Source of the DNA: JACCXE01 sp963718605
GTDB taxonomy: Bacteria > Actinomycetota > Acidimicrobiia > Acidimicrobiales > JACCXE01
Direction: 5' to 3'
Length of the DNA: 64,000 nucleotides
NCBI GenBank assembly: GCA_963718605.1
Contig: OY970363.1
Span: 1,240,001 to 1,304,000, forward strand
The notes beneath the pieces are model-generated. The model was not told where the DNA came from. It worked only from the letters and a program-made list of their open reading frames with translations, and searched no databases. Below are positions 32,923 through 41,886 of this stretch, in pieces. Position numbers and translations under genes: made by a program. Numbering within the stretch: the stretch's first letter is position 1; the number at the start of each line of letters is the position of its first letter.

Positions 32923-34318
32923 TGGACGCCACCTTCCGCGGCCCTTACGCCGACGGGCCGCCGCCGAGCGCGCTCGAGATCAACGCGCCCGACGTCACCA
33001 AGGCCGGCCCGCGCGACCTGCTGCGCATGTTCGTCGTGCAGCTCACGATCTCGTTGTGCGTCCTGCAAGCGGTCGCGGTGTGGGTCGTCCGCCGTCGTGG
33101 TCGCAGCTTGACCCGCGCCGCGTCGGACGGCCTCGTCGACGCGTTCGAACGCCTCGGCCCCACCTTCGTGAAGGCGGGCCAACTGATCACCTCGTCGCCT
33201 GGCGTGTTTCCCGAGCCGCTAGCCGAGGCGTGCAAGCGCTGCCTCGACGAGGTGCCGCCGTTCCCGTCGGCCGAAGTGCGCCGCGTGATCGAGGAAGACC
33301 TCGGCGCGCGCATCGAAGACATCTTCAAGTCCTTCGACGACGTGCCGCTCGCGTCGGCGTCGATCGCGCAGGTGCACGCGTGTGTGTTGCGGGACGGAAC
33401 GCGAAGCGGTCTTGAAAGTGCAACGCCCGGGCGTGCGAAAGACGATCAACAGCGACCTCAAGAACCTCTACAAGATCGCCAAGCTCGTCGGGCGCTCGAA
33501 GAAGGCGGACCGGCTGCAGCCGACCAAGCTCATCGAGGACATGCACCTCACCGCGAACCAAGAGGTGAACTGCGCACTCGAAGCGCATCGCCAATCGCAG
33601 TACCGCAAGAACATCGACGCCTTCGGCGACAATCCCGACGTCACCGCGCCCGAGGTGTACTGGAACTACTGCGGTCCGCGCGTGGTCTGCATGGAACGCA
33701 TGTACGGCGTGCACGATCGACTACTTCCCGGCGATCGCGGACCGCAACATCGACGGCGAGACGCTCTTGCGCAAAGGCATGAAGGTCGCGTTCGAGGCGA
33801 TGCTGGTGCACGGGCCGTTCCACGGCGACGTGCACGCCGGCAACATCTGGGTGCTCGACGACGGACGGGCCGCGTTCCTCGACTTCGGGCTGATGGGCGA
33901 GCTGCCACCGCAGTGGCGCAAGCTCATGACGGACCTGCTGCGCACCGTGCAGATCGACGACAACTGGGCGCGCGTCGTGCGCAACTACAAGGACGTCGGC
34001 GTGTTGCCCGAGGACATCGGCACCGACGAAGAAGTCGGCATGCGCCTCCAGATGGTGATGACACCGATGATGGAAACCGCCGCGGGCGACGTCGATCTTG
34101 CCGACGTGATGAAGCAGCAGATCGACCTGGCCGAATCGATGGGGGCAAAGGCGCCGCAAGAGTTGATGCTGGTCGCGAAGCAGGTTTTCTACTTCGAGCG
34201 CTACGTAAAGGGCCTCGCCCCGAACTACGTGATGATCAAGGACCTGTTCCTCACCAAGAACGTGATCCCGGAATCCAAGGACGTCGCCGCGGCAAAGGGC
34301 ATCGCCTTCCCGCCGTAG
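32922..34318 (+). CDS. ABC1/UbiB family atypical kinase, two frameshifts
   Basis: About 465 residues in three frames. Part 1 (32922 to about 33400) holds the KxGQ motif in FVKAGQLITSSPGVFP and the SASIAQVHA loop. Part 2 (to about 33715) holds the ATP-site Lys in EAVLKVQRPGVRK. Part 3 (to 34318) holds HGDVHAGNIWVLDDG and AFLDFGLMGEL, the ABC1 equivalents of the catalytic loop and DFG. Dropping one A near 33401 gives the consensus DGREAVLKV, so the shifts look like base-calling errors. ABC1 proteins are ATPases/kinases linked to isoprenoid or quinone lipids. Confidence 0.8.
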
Positions 34319-34327
34319 TCTCGGGAG

Positions 34328-35718
34328 ATGGCCAATAAGCCGCTTGTTGTAGAGAACCCCGCCACCGGGGAACCGATCGGCGAAGTCGCCACCTTCACCG
34401 TTGACGAAATTCCCGGCATTGTTTCTGCGGCCGACGCCGCGCAAAAGCAGTGGGCGAAGACGCCGCCGCGCGAGCGCGCCGAAGTGCTGCGCGCGTGTTG
34501 GGCCGCGATGCTCGCCAACCAGGACGACCTCGCGGCCACGATCACCGGCGAGAACGGCAAGCCGCTGCGCGACAGCCTCGGCGAAGTCACGTACGCCGCC
34601 GAGTTCTTCCGCTGGAACAGCGAGGAAGCAGTTCGCCTCGACGGCGACGTCGGCGACTTGCCCAACGGCAACGGTCGCAAGATCGTGTTGCGCCAGCCGA
34701 TCGGCACCGTGCTCGCGATCACGCCGTGGAACTTCCCCGCCGCCATGCTGACGCGCAAGTTGGCGCCGGCGTTGGCCGCCGGGTGCGCGGTGGTAGCGAA
34801 GCCCGCGTCACCGACACCGATGACGGCGGTCGCGTTGGCCGAGCTCTTCCGCGCCGCCGGTTTACCCGACGGGTCTATTGCACGTCGTGCCGACGCTGGA
34901 CACCGGCGGTGTCGTGCGGGCCGCGCTCGCGCAAGAGCCGATCCGCAAGCTGTCGTTTACGGGCTCCACCGAAGTCGGCGCGAAGCTCCTCGAGCAAGCG
35001 GCCGCCCGCGTCGTGAGCTGTGCGATGGAGTTGGGCGGCAATGCGCCGTTCATCGTTCTCGGCGACGCCAATGTCGACGACGCCATCGAAGCCGCGATGG
35101 TCGCGAAGCTGCGTCACAACAGCGAGACGTGCACGGCGGCGAACCGCTTTTACGTGGCCGAGTCGCTCGTCGATGCATTCACCGACGCATTGGTGGCGCG
35201 CTTCGAAAAGCTGGTGCTCGGCGACGGTACGGATGACGCCACCGATCACGGTCCCCTCATCAACCCAGGCGCGGTCGAAACGGTCGCACGGCTTTGTGCG
35301 CGCCGCCGTCGACGGTGGCGCCACCGCAGTGACCGGTGGTGGACCCGTGGACCGACCCGGTTCGTTCTTCGCGCCCACGGTCCTCACCAACGTGAAGCCC
35401 GGCAACCCGATCTTGCGCGAGGAGATCTTCGGACCGGTGGCGCCCATCGTGGCCGTGCCCGATGACGACGACGCGATCTTGGCGCTCGCCAACGACTGCG
35501 AGGTCGGTCTCGCCGGCTACGTCTGCGGTGGCGACTTCGGGCGCGCCCTATCGGTGTCGGAACGACTCGAGGTCGGCATGGTCGGACTCAACCGCGGTCT
35601 CGTGTCGGACCCGGCGACACCGTTCGGCGGCGTGAAGGAGTCCGGCATCGGACGCGAGGGCGGCCACGAAGGCGTGCTCGCCTTCACCGAAGCCAAGCTC
35701 ATCGTCACTGCGTGGTGA
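34328..35718 (+). CDS. NAD(P)-dependent aldehyde dehydrogenase (succinate-semialdehyde type), two frameshifts
   Basis: About 463 residues spread over three frames. Part 1 (34328 to about 34872) contains ITPWNFPAAMLTRKLAP and ENGKPLRDSLGEV. Part 2 (to about 35291) contains LSFTGSTEVGAKLL, MELGGNAPF (general-base Glu) and NSETCTAANRFYV (nucleophile Cys). Part 3 (to 35718) contains REEIFGPVAPIV and FGGVKESGIGREGGHEG, a GabD-like end. Each join needs one base fewer, at GGG (about 34868) and at CGGC (about 35291). It would oxidise succinate semialdehyde or a similar aldehyde. Confidence 0.82.
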
Positions 35719-35719
35719 A

Positions 35720-37050
35720 TTGAGTACGGAGTTCCTGACGGCTGACGAGGCCGAGCAACGCCAAGCGCAACTCGCGGGTGCACTGCAGCGACGCGGCGCT
35801 GAACGAGCGCGTCGCGCTCGTCACGTCGAACGGCGCGCTAACGGCGGACCGGCTGTGCCTCATCGCGGCGGCAATGCGCATTGGCGTGGCGCCCGTCGTG
35901 CTGCACGCCGCGCTCACCGCCGCGAGAGCGCGACGTCCTGCTGAAGGACGCCGAGCCGGACTTCGTGATCGACGACCGCGTGCTGGCCGAACTCGTCGAC
36001 GATCACCACGGGCCCGCAGCCGACCTGGCACCCGCCCCGCTCTGCCGGCCGTTGCTCTACACGTCGGGCACCACGGGCGAACCCAAGGGCGTGTGGTCAG
36101 GCGTGCTCGACGAAGCCGACGCGCTCGCGCTGGCTAACGAGGAGCGCGACCTGTGGGCCTTCGATGCGCAGGATCGCCACCTCGTCTGCGGCACCGCCCA
36201 CCATTCCGCGCCCCTGCGCTTCTCCATCGGGACGCTGCTCGCGGGCGGGTCCGTGATCTTGCCCGGCAAGTTCGACGCGCCGACCCAACTGATGGCCATC
36301 GATCAGTTCGAGCCGACCTCGAGCTTCATGGCGCCCGTCCACCTCCACCGCCTGCTCGATCTCGCCCACGACGACCCGGACTCGTTCACGTCGTTTCGTC
36401 TCGTTGCGCACGCGGGCGCGCCTACGAGCGACGCCGTGAAGCGGCGTGCGATCGCCGCGTTTCCGACCGACACCGTGTGGGAGTTCTACGGCGCGACGGA
36501 AGGGCAGTTCACTGCGTGCGCCCCGCACGAGTGGCTCGAACGCCCGGGCACGCTCGGGCGCGCCCGGCCCGGGCGCGCCATGCGCGCCGATGCGGAGGGC
36601 ACGCTGTGGTGCCGTCCACCGAGCTACGCGCGGTTCACCTATTGGAACGACAAGGCGAAGACCGCGGCGGCCTGGCAGGGCGACGAGTTCACCGTGTTCG
36701 ATCTCGGTCGCGTCGATGAAGACGGCTACGTCTATCTGGATGGCCGCCGCGACGATCTCATCCTCAGTGGCGGCGTGAACGTCTACCCGGCCGAGGTGGA
36801 ACGCGTGCTGCTCGAAACGCCCGGCGTGACCGACGCCGCCGTGTTCCCCCGCACCGACGACGGCTGGGGTCAACGGGTCTGTGCCGCGTACGTCGGTGAC
36901 GCGCCGTCCGCGGCGGTTACCGCCGCGTTGCGCGCTGCGCTCGCCGGCTACAAGCAGCCGAAAGAACTGCACCAGGTTGGTGAGATCCCGCGGACCGCGA
37001 ACGGCAAGGTGCGCCGGTCCCTACTGTCCACCGAACTCGGGCTCGACTGA
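35720..37050 (+). CDS. AMP-dependent acyl-CoA synthetase/ligase family protein, two frameshifts
   Basis: About 443 residues after correction, short for the family. Frames change near 35777 and 35922; the remaining 1.1 kb is intact. Motifs: LLYTSGTTGEPKGVWSG (P-loop), WEFYGATEGQ, GRRDDLILSGGVNVYPAEVE (hinge) and the catalytic Lys in RTANGKVRRSLL. Activates a carboxylic acid as acyl-AMP and then acyl-CoA. TTG start directly after the aldehyde dehydrogenase stop, so the pair may turn an aldehyde to acid to CoA ester. Confidence 0.82.
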
Positions 37051-37097
37051 TGTAGGAAGAAGGTTACGAGAACGGAAGGACGGGTAGGCAGACACCG

Positions 37098-37223
37098 ATG
37101 ACGCTTCTAGCGATGTGGTTCCTCTCGTCCGTGCTCGCAGCCATGGTGCTGTCGTGGGTCATGGGCGACAGCTACGAACTCGACCTCAAGGCGCTCGCTA
37201 ATTCGGCGGCGCTAGGCGCGTAA
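37098..37223 (+). CDS. Possible 41-residue single-pass membrane peptide
   Basis: A short frame ATG 37098 to TAA 37223. One hydrophobic helix (LLAMWFLSSVLAAMVLSWVM) is followed by an acidic, short tail. GGAAGGAC and GTAGG lie upstream, though rather far. The last 26 bases overlap the 3' end of the convergent TetR gene. No homologue recognised; it may be spurious. Confidence 0.35.
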   Translation: MTLLAMWFLSSVLAAMVLSWVMGDSYELDLKALANSAALGA

Positions 37224-37818
37224 CGCCCGACGCCTCGAAGGCGTCGGCCACCAGTGACGTGAGGTGACCCACCAGTGTCTTGCGCGGCATCGACCGCGTC
37301 GACGCCCACCAGTCCACCGCGGCGAACACTGCGCCCGGTAACGCATGACCCCACGTCTCGCCCATCGCGGGATCCCGCCCCACCGCGAACAACGACGCGG
37401 AGAACGAAGACGCGAACATGGCGCCGAGGGCCGTGTTCATCACGCCGGGCTCGGGCCCGCTGGCTTCGAGGAAGAAGCGAAACAACTCGGGCTCCTTCTC
37501 CACGAACACGCAGAAGATGTTGATGCCTTTTGCGACGGCTTCCCTGAGCGGGACCGACTCAACGAACACGCTGCTGATCGAGGGCACCAAGTCCGCGGCG
37601 TAACGCGCCACCAGCGCGGAGGCCACGCCGGCCTTGTCGCCGAAGTGGTCGTACAAAATCGGCCGCGATACTCCGGCGGACTCGGCCAGTTCGGACATCG
37701 ACACATCGGGGCCGTGCTTACGGATTGCGAGCACGGCGGCGTCGAGCAACTCCTCGCGGCGCTCAGCCGGGTCCACCCGCGGCCCGCGGGGCCGTCCGAC
37801 GCGTCGTGCCTCAGTCAT
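37198..37818 (-). CDS. TetR/AcrR family transcriptional regulator
   Basis: A 206-residue TetR regulator. HTH at about residues 22-65 (AAVLAIRKHGPDVSMSELAE, then SAGVSRPILYDHFGDKAGVA), C-terminal ligand domain with IFCVFVEKEPELFRFFLEAS. ATG 37818 starts a basic N-terminus (MTEARRVGRPRGPR) and has TACCCT 8 nt upstream. Divergent from the ferritin-like gene with a palindrome between them, so it should repress that gene. Confidence 0.9.
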   Translation of the reverse strand: MTEARRVGRPRGPRVDPAERREELLDAAVLAIRKHGPDVSMSELAESAGVSRPILYDHFGDKAGVASALVARYAADLVPSISSVFVESVPLREAVAKGINIFCVFVEKEPELFRFFLEASGPEPGVMNTALGAMFASSFSASLFAVGRDPAMGETWGHALPGAVFAAVDWWASTRSMPRKTLVGHLTSLVADAFEASGVTRLAPPN

Positions 37819-37851
37819 CGGAATCCAGGGTACCCCGTTGACCAATAAAGC

Positions 37852-37876
37852 GACAGTGTGTAACTTACACAGTGTC
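37852..37876. promoter_or_regulatory. Palindromic TetR operator upstream of the diiron protein
   Basis: Near-palindrome of 25 bp: GACA-G-TGTGTAA-C-TTACACA-G-TGTC. The core TGTGTAA (37857-37863) and TTACACA (37865-37871) is a perfect 7-bp repeat around one C, flanked by GACA and TGTC. It lies 34-42 nt from both divergent starts. Confidence 0.7.
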
Positions 37877-37895
37877 GGATAAGTGGAGGACACCA

Positions 37896-39047
37896 GTGAG
37901 CACAGACATGTCGAGCGACGCCGAGATTCTCGGCCGCGACGAAATGAACGACCTTGACGCGATCTTGGCGGTCAAGCCCGACTGGGACGCGACGATTCGC
38001 GAGGTCCAGAACAACGCCGACACGATCTTCACGTGGGACTACGAGCGGTCCCGCACGCCGCTTTCCAAGCTGTACGAGAAGGCGAAGACCGCGCAGTGGA
38101 ATGGCACGACCGATCTGCCGTGGGAACTCGACGTCGACCAAGAGAAGCTCGCGGCGATGTCGCCCGACGCCAATCCCGAAATGCTCGCGGCGATGGGCAT
38201 CGATCTCACCGGCACGCCGATGGAGAAGTGGACCAAGAAAGAGTGGACCGAGATCGGTATCCACCAGCAGAACTTCATGCTGAGCCAGTTCATGCACGGC
38301 GAGCAGGGCGCGCTGATCTGCACCGCCAAGATCGTCGAGACCGTGCCGTGGATCGACGCCAAGTACTACGCGGCTACGCAGGTCATGGACGAGGCCCGAC
38401 ACGTCGAAGTGTTCGCCCGTTACCTCGACGAGAAGCTCGACGGCCACTTTCCCCTAAACCCGCACCTCGGGATGCTGCTTGACGACATCATCAGCGACTC
38501 GCGCTGGGACTTCACCTACCTCGGCATGCAGATCATGGTCGAAGGCTTGGCGCTCGCGGCGTTCGGTCTCGTGCAAGCGATCACACCCGAGCCGCTGCTC
38601 AAGCAACTGCTCCGCTACGTCATGAGCGACGAGGCTCGCCACGTCGCGTTCGGCGTGTTGTCGCTGAAGGAGTTGTACGCCGGGATGACCTCGGCCGAGC
38701 TCGCTGAGCGCCAAGAGTTCGCGTTCGAAGCGGCGGTGCGGCTGCGTGACCGGCTCGTCGCCGGTGAAGTCTGGGAACGCATGGGCGTCGATCCGAAGGT
38801 CGCGATCACCGCGATGAACCCGCCCGGCTCGAACAAGAACGACGACCCGTTCCAGCAGATGCTGTTCTCGAAAATCGTGCCGAACCTGTCGAAATTGGGC
38901 CTGCTCGACGCGAACGACGGTTGGCTGCGCAAGAAGTTCGACGCGATCGACCTCACACAATTCGAGTCGTGGACCGACACCGAAATCGAATACGAACTGC
39001 TCGACGCCGTCACGCAGGATCGCGAAGCCGCAGCCGAATCCGCATAA
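37896..39047 (+). CDS. Ferritin-like diiron-domain protein (putative oxygenase)
   Basis: 383 residues. Ferritin-like four-helix ligands are visible: Glu in MHGEQGALICTA, ExxH in QVMDEARHVEVFARYL, Glu in MQIMVEGLALAAFG and a second ExxH in VMSDEARHVAFGVL. This is the pattern of soluble diiron oxygenases and N-oxygenases. GTG 37896 is the best start: GGAGG lies at 37885-37889, while the upstream GTG at 37872 falls in the operator. Under control of the divergent TetR. Substrate unknown. Confidence 0.82.
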   Translation: MSTDMSSDAEILGRDEMNDLDAILAVKPDWDATIREVQNNADTIFTWDYERSRTPLSKLYEKAKTAQWNGTTDLPWELDVDQEKLAAMSPDANPEMLAAMGIDLTGTPMEKWTKKEWTEIGIHQQNFMLSQFMHGEQGALICTAKIVETVPWIDAKYYAATQVMDEARHVEVFARYLDEKLDGHFPLNPHLGMLLDDIISDSRWDFTYLGMQIMVEGLALAAFGLVQAITPEPLLKQLLRYVMSDEARHVAFGVLSLKELYAGMTSAELAERQEFAFEAAVRLRDRLVAGEVWERMGVDPKVAITAMNPPGSNKNDDPFQQMLFSKIVPNLSKLGLLDANDGWLRKKFDAIDLTQFESWTDTEIEYELLDAVTQDREAAAESA

Positions 39048-39056
39048 GTTAGGGGC

Positions 39057-39701
39057 GTGAGGGCGCGGAAGAGGGCCATCGATCTAGCTCTCGGCATTGT
39101 CCTAGCCGTCGTCGCCCTGCCGATCGTCCTTGTGATGGCGGTTTGTCTGATTGTGGTATTTCGTCAGAGCCCGTTCTTCATGCAAGAGCGGATCGGCTAC
39201 CAGGGCAGCAAGCTCCGCTTCCCGAAGCTGCGCACCATGCCGCGGTCGTCACCGGCGTATGCGCTGAAGACCGAGTTGTCGCTCGAGGACCTGCCTCGCT
39301 CGGCCAAGTTGTTTCGCAACCTGCACATCGACGAGCTGCCCCAGCTACTGCTCGTGATTACCGGCCAACTCAGCCTGGTCGGCCCCCGGCCCAAGATGCC
39401 TGACGACGTCGAGCCTTGTGGCGAGGAGTACGGCCGACTCCGCGTCACGGTGCCGCAGGGCTGCACGGGCCTGTGGCAGATCAGCGTCGACAAAGAAGGC
39501 ATACCCGATCGGACGCCGCAGTACGACCTTTTCTACGTGGCGCACCGGTCGAACCGTTTCGATCTTTGGATTCTGTGGCAGACGCTGTTGCACGGCCTGC
39601 ACCTGGGCAAGCTCATCACGCTCGAAGACGTGCCCACTTGGGTCTACCGCACCGGCCGGGTGCCGGCGGCGCCCGCGGCGGTTCCGGCCGAGGCGCCTTA
39701 G
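39057..39701 (+). CDS. Polyprenyl-phosphate sugar phosphotransferase (bacterial sugar transferase), copy 1
   Basis: 214 residues. One N-terminal membrane helix (LALGIVLAVVALPIVLVMAV), then SPFFMQERIGYQGS and FPKLRTM, LHIDELPQLLLVITGQLSL and VGPRP, and QGCTGLWQISV, the catalytic core of PglC/WcaJ-type enzymes. It places a sugar-1-phosphate on a polyprenyl phosphate to start a glycan. GTG start 9 nt after the diiron gene. Starts a three-gene run with the acyltransferase and Ig-repeat protein. Confidence 0.88.
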   Translation: MRARKRAIDLALGIVLAVVALPIVLVMAVCLIVVFRQSPFFMQERIGYQGSKLRFPKLRTMPRSSPAYALKTELSLEDLPRSAKLFRNLHIDELPQLLLVITGQLSLVGPRPKMPDDVEPCGEEYGRLRVTVPQGCTGLWQISVDKEGIPDRTPQYDLFYVAHRSNRFDLWILWQTLLHGLHLGKLITLEDVPTWVYRTGRVPAAPAAVPAEAP

Positions 39702-39713
39702 CGCTTTCGCGGT

Positions 39714-40820
39714 ATGACGACCCCGCGCAAACTCACCTTCATCCCAGCGCTGGACGGCGTGCGCGCGATCGCGATCGCCATGGTGGTGTTGCACCACACG
39801 TTCCGACAGTTCGAGGGTGGCCGCGCCGGCGTCGACGTGTTCTTCGTACTCAGCGGATTTCTGATCACGTCGCTCATCGTCAACGAGTTCGACGCGAAGC
39901 AAAGGATCAGCCTCAAGGGCTTTTATCGCCGCCGCGCATATCGGCTGTTTCCTGCGGCCGCTTTCCTGCTCGTCGTCGTGCTCGGCTACGCCACGGTCAC
40001 GAACCTCGCGTCGGGCGACGGGTTGCCCAAGAGCGTCATCAAGTCGGCGATCTTCGCGGTGCTCTACATCACGAACTGGGGCTGGGCCTTCGGCGCACAC
40101 CTCGCGGCGCCGCTCGTGCACCTATGGAGCTTGGCCGTCGAGGAACAGTTCTATTTGTTGGCCCCGATCGCGCTGTTGCTCGCACTGCCCCGCTTCTCGC
40201 GCCACGCCATCATCCGCGGCCTTTTCGCCGTCGGCCTAGTCGGCGCGGCCTGGCGCGCCTTGCTGTTCGCACACGACGCCACCCTTTCCCGGTTGCGCTT
40301 CGGCCTCGACACCCACGCCGACGGTCTGATCGTCGGCAGCATGCTCGGCCTCGCGTTCGCGTCGGGCCTGGCGCCGCGCCTGTTCAACCAGGCCAAGGCG
40401 AAGGAATGGGCCGGCCTAGCCGCGCTGGTTGGCCTCGGAGCGCTCAGCCTCAGTTGGTACGCGCGGTGGGCCGGGCTCGAAGCGTGGGGGCCGACGATGT
40501 GGGCGGTGCTGAGCGCAGTCGTGCTGTGTTGCGTGGTTGGCCAGTCCACCGGTTTGCACCTGAAGTTCCTGAACCTGCCCCCCGTGCGCCGCCTCGGCAA
40601 GGTCTCCTACGCGCTGTACCTGTGGCACCTGCCCGTCCTGTTTTACGGAGTGCGCGCTCTCGGAGCCGACCGGTCGCTGTGGGTCACCGTGCCGATTTGC
40701 TGGACGTTGTCGTACGCGATGGCGGAGATTTCGTTCCGTTTCGTCGAGACAACCGCCCACCGGGTTCGGGACAGGCGTACCCTGAGTGCGTCTACTGACG
40801 AAAGCAAGGTGGCGGGGTGA
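39714..40820 (+). CDS. Acyltransferase 3 family (OafA/YrhL-like) membrane protein
   Basis: A 368-residue integral membrane acyltransferase with about ten helices. ALDGVRAIAIAMVVLHH with the essential His pair, VFFVLSGFLITSLI, GFYRRRAYRLFPA and LWSLAVEEQFYLLAP are family hallmarks. It O-acylates an exported sugar. Overlaps the following secreted protein gene by 4 bases. Confidence 0.92.
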   Translation: MTTPRKLTFIPALDGVRAIAIAMVVLHHTFRQFEGGRAGVDVFFVLSGFLITSLIVNEFDAKQRISLKGFYRRRAYRLFPAAAFLLVVVLGYATVTNLASGDGLPKSVIKSAIFAVLYITNWGWAFGAHLAAPLVHLWSLAVEEQFYLLAPIALLLALPRFSRHAIIRGLFAVGLVGAAWRALLFAHDATLSRLRFGLDTHADGLIVGSMLGLAFASGLAPRLFNQAKAKEWAGLAALVGLGALSLSWYARWAGLEAWGPTMWAVLSAVVLCCVVGQSTGLHLKFLNLPPVRRLGKVSYALYLWHLPVLFYGVRALGADRSLWVTVPICWTLSYAMAEISFRFVETTAHRVRDRRTLSASTDESKVAG

Positions 40821-41884
40821 CGGCACGGGGCGCAGTTCGAGCCGGCAGGCGCGGAGCAGTGGTATTGCTCGCCGTCACGGCAGTGTTGGTGGCAATGGCC
40901 TCACCCGCGTACGCCGCGGACACGACGCCGCCGACGATCACGGCTTCGGTCAACCCGGCGCCGAACGGTGCGGGCTGGAACAACGGTCCGGTCACCGTCC
41001 ACTTCGCGTGCAACGACGCAGGCTCCGGCATCGCCAGTTGTACCCCCGACCAGGGCGTGTCCGATGAAGGCATCACCGTCATCACGGGCCAAGCCGTCGA
41101 CAACGACGGCAATACCGCGCAGGCTGCGGTCACCGTGAAGATCGACACCGTGGGCCCGATCATCCAGCTCACGACCAACCCGCCCGCCAGCACCAATTAC
41201 GCGAACGGGCCGGTCACCGTGCACGCGACGTGCGGCGACGCGCTGTCGGGTATCGCGGTCTGCCCGCCGGACGTGGTGGTGAACGCCGAAGGCTCCACGC
41301 TGGTGAACCGGGTCGCCACCGATAAGGCCGGCAACAACTCGAATGCCGCGGTCACGGTGAAGATCGACACGGTCGGCCCGACGATCACCCCCTCGTTTGC
41401 CGGCACCCTCGGCGACAACGGCTTCTACACGAGCGCCCTGACGGTGTCCTACACCTGCAACGACGCCGGTAGCGGAGTGCGCAGCTGTCAATCGCCGAAG
41501 ACCCTGTCGACGGATGGAGTGGTCACGCTCAAGGCGGTTGCGGCCGACAATGTCGGGCACACCACCACGATCGACGTGCCGGTCAAGGTGGACAAGACCA
41601 AGCCGAAGGGTTCGATCAGCGCCCCGAGCCGGGGTCGCCTCGCACCGGGCGGAACCCTGCGGGGCAGTGCGTCCGATGGCATGTCCGGCGTGCAGTCGGT
41701 CACGGTCACCTATGACACCGGCCCCGCGGCCGCGGTCGCGCTCGTCTGTTACTCGTCCAACCGCGTGTGCACGTGGTCGGTAGCCGGGCCAGCCACGCTC
41801 GGCGCCCGCACCGCGACGGTCACGGTCAAAGACTTCGCGGGCAACGTGTTCGTGTCGCCGCTTACCCGCTTCACCGTCGCGTAG
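40817..41884 (+). CDS. Secreted Ig-like repeat protein
   Basis: 355 residues. Signal peptide with VVLLAVTAVLVAMASPAYAA, then four beta-rich Ig-like repeats of about 80-90 residues. The first three share a Cys pair around CNDAGSG-type loops (FACNDAGSGIASC, ATCGDALSGIAVC, YTCNDAGSGVRSC) and end in AVTVKIDTVGP; the fourth is diverged. Probably an extracellular adhesion or surface protein. GTGA overlap with the acyltransferase suggests a shared role in surface decoration. Confidence 0.85.
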   Translation: MTARGAVRAGRRGAVVLLAVTAVLVAMASPAYAADTTPPTITASVNPAPNGAGWNNGPVTVHFACNDAGSGIASCTPDQGVSDEGITVITGQAVDNDGNTAQAAVTVKIDTVGPIIQLTTNPPASTNYANGPVTVHATCGDALSGIAVCPPDVVVNAEGSTLVNRVATDKAGNNSNAAVTVKIDTVGPTITPSFAGTLGDNGFYTSALTVSYTCNDAGSGVRSCQSPKTLSTDGVVTLKAVAADNVGHTTTIDVPVKVDKTKPKGSISAPSRGRLAPGGTLRGSASDGMSGVQSVTVTYDTGPAAAVALVCYSSNRVCTWSVAGPATLGARTATVTVKDFAGNVFVSPLTRFTVA

Positions 41885-41886
41885 CG

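Noticed and set aside
32550..35930. Programmed +1 ribosomal frameshifting or true pseudogenes
   Set aside because: Seven shifts in four unrelated genes without slippery motifs or stop contexts, and with intact active sites on both sides, fit sequence errors much better.
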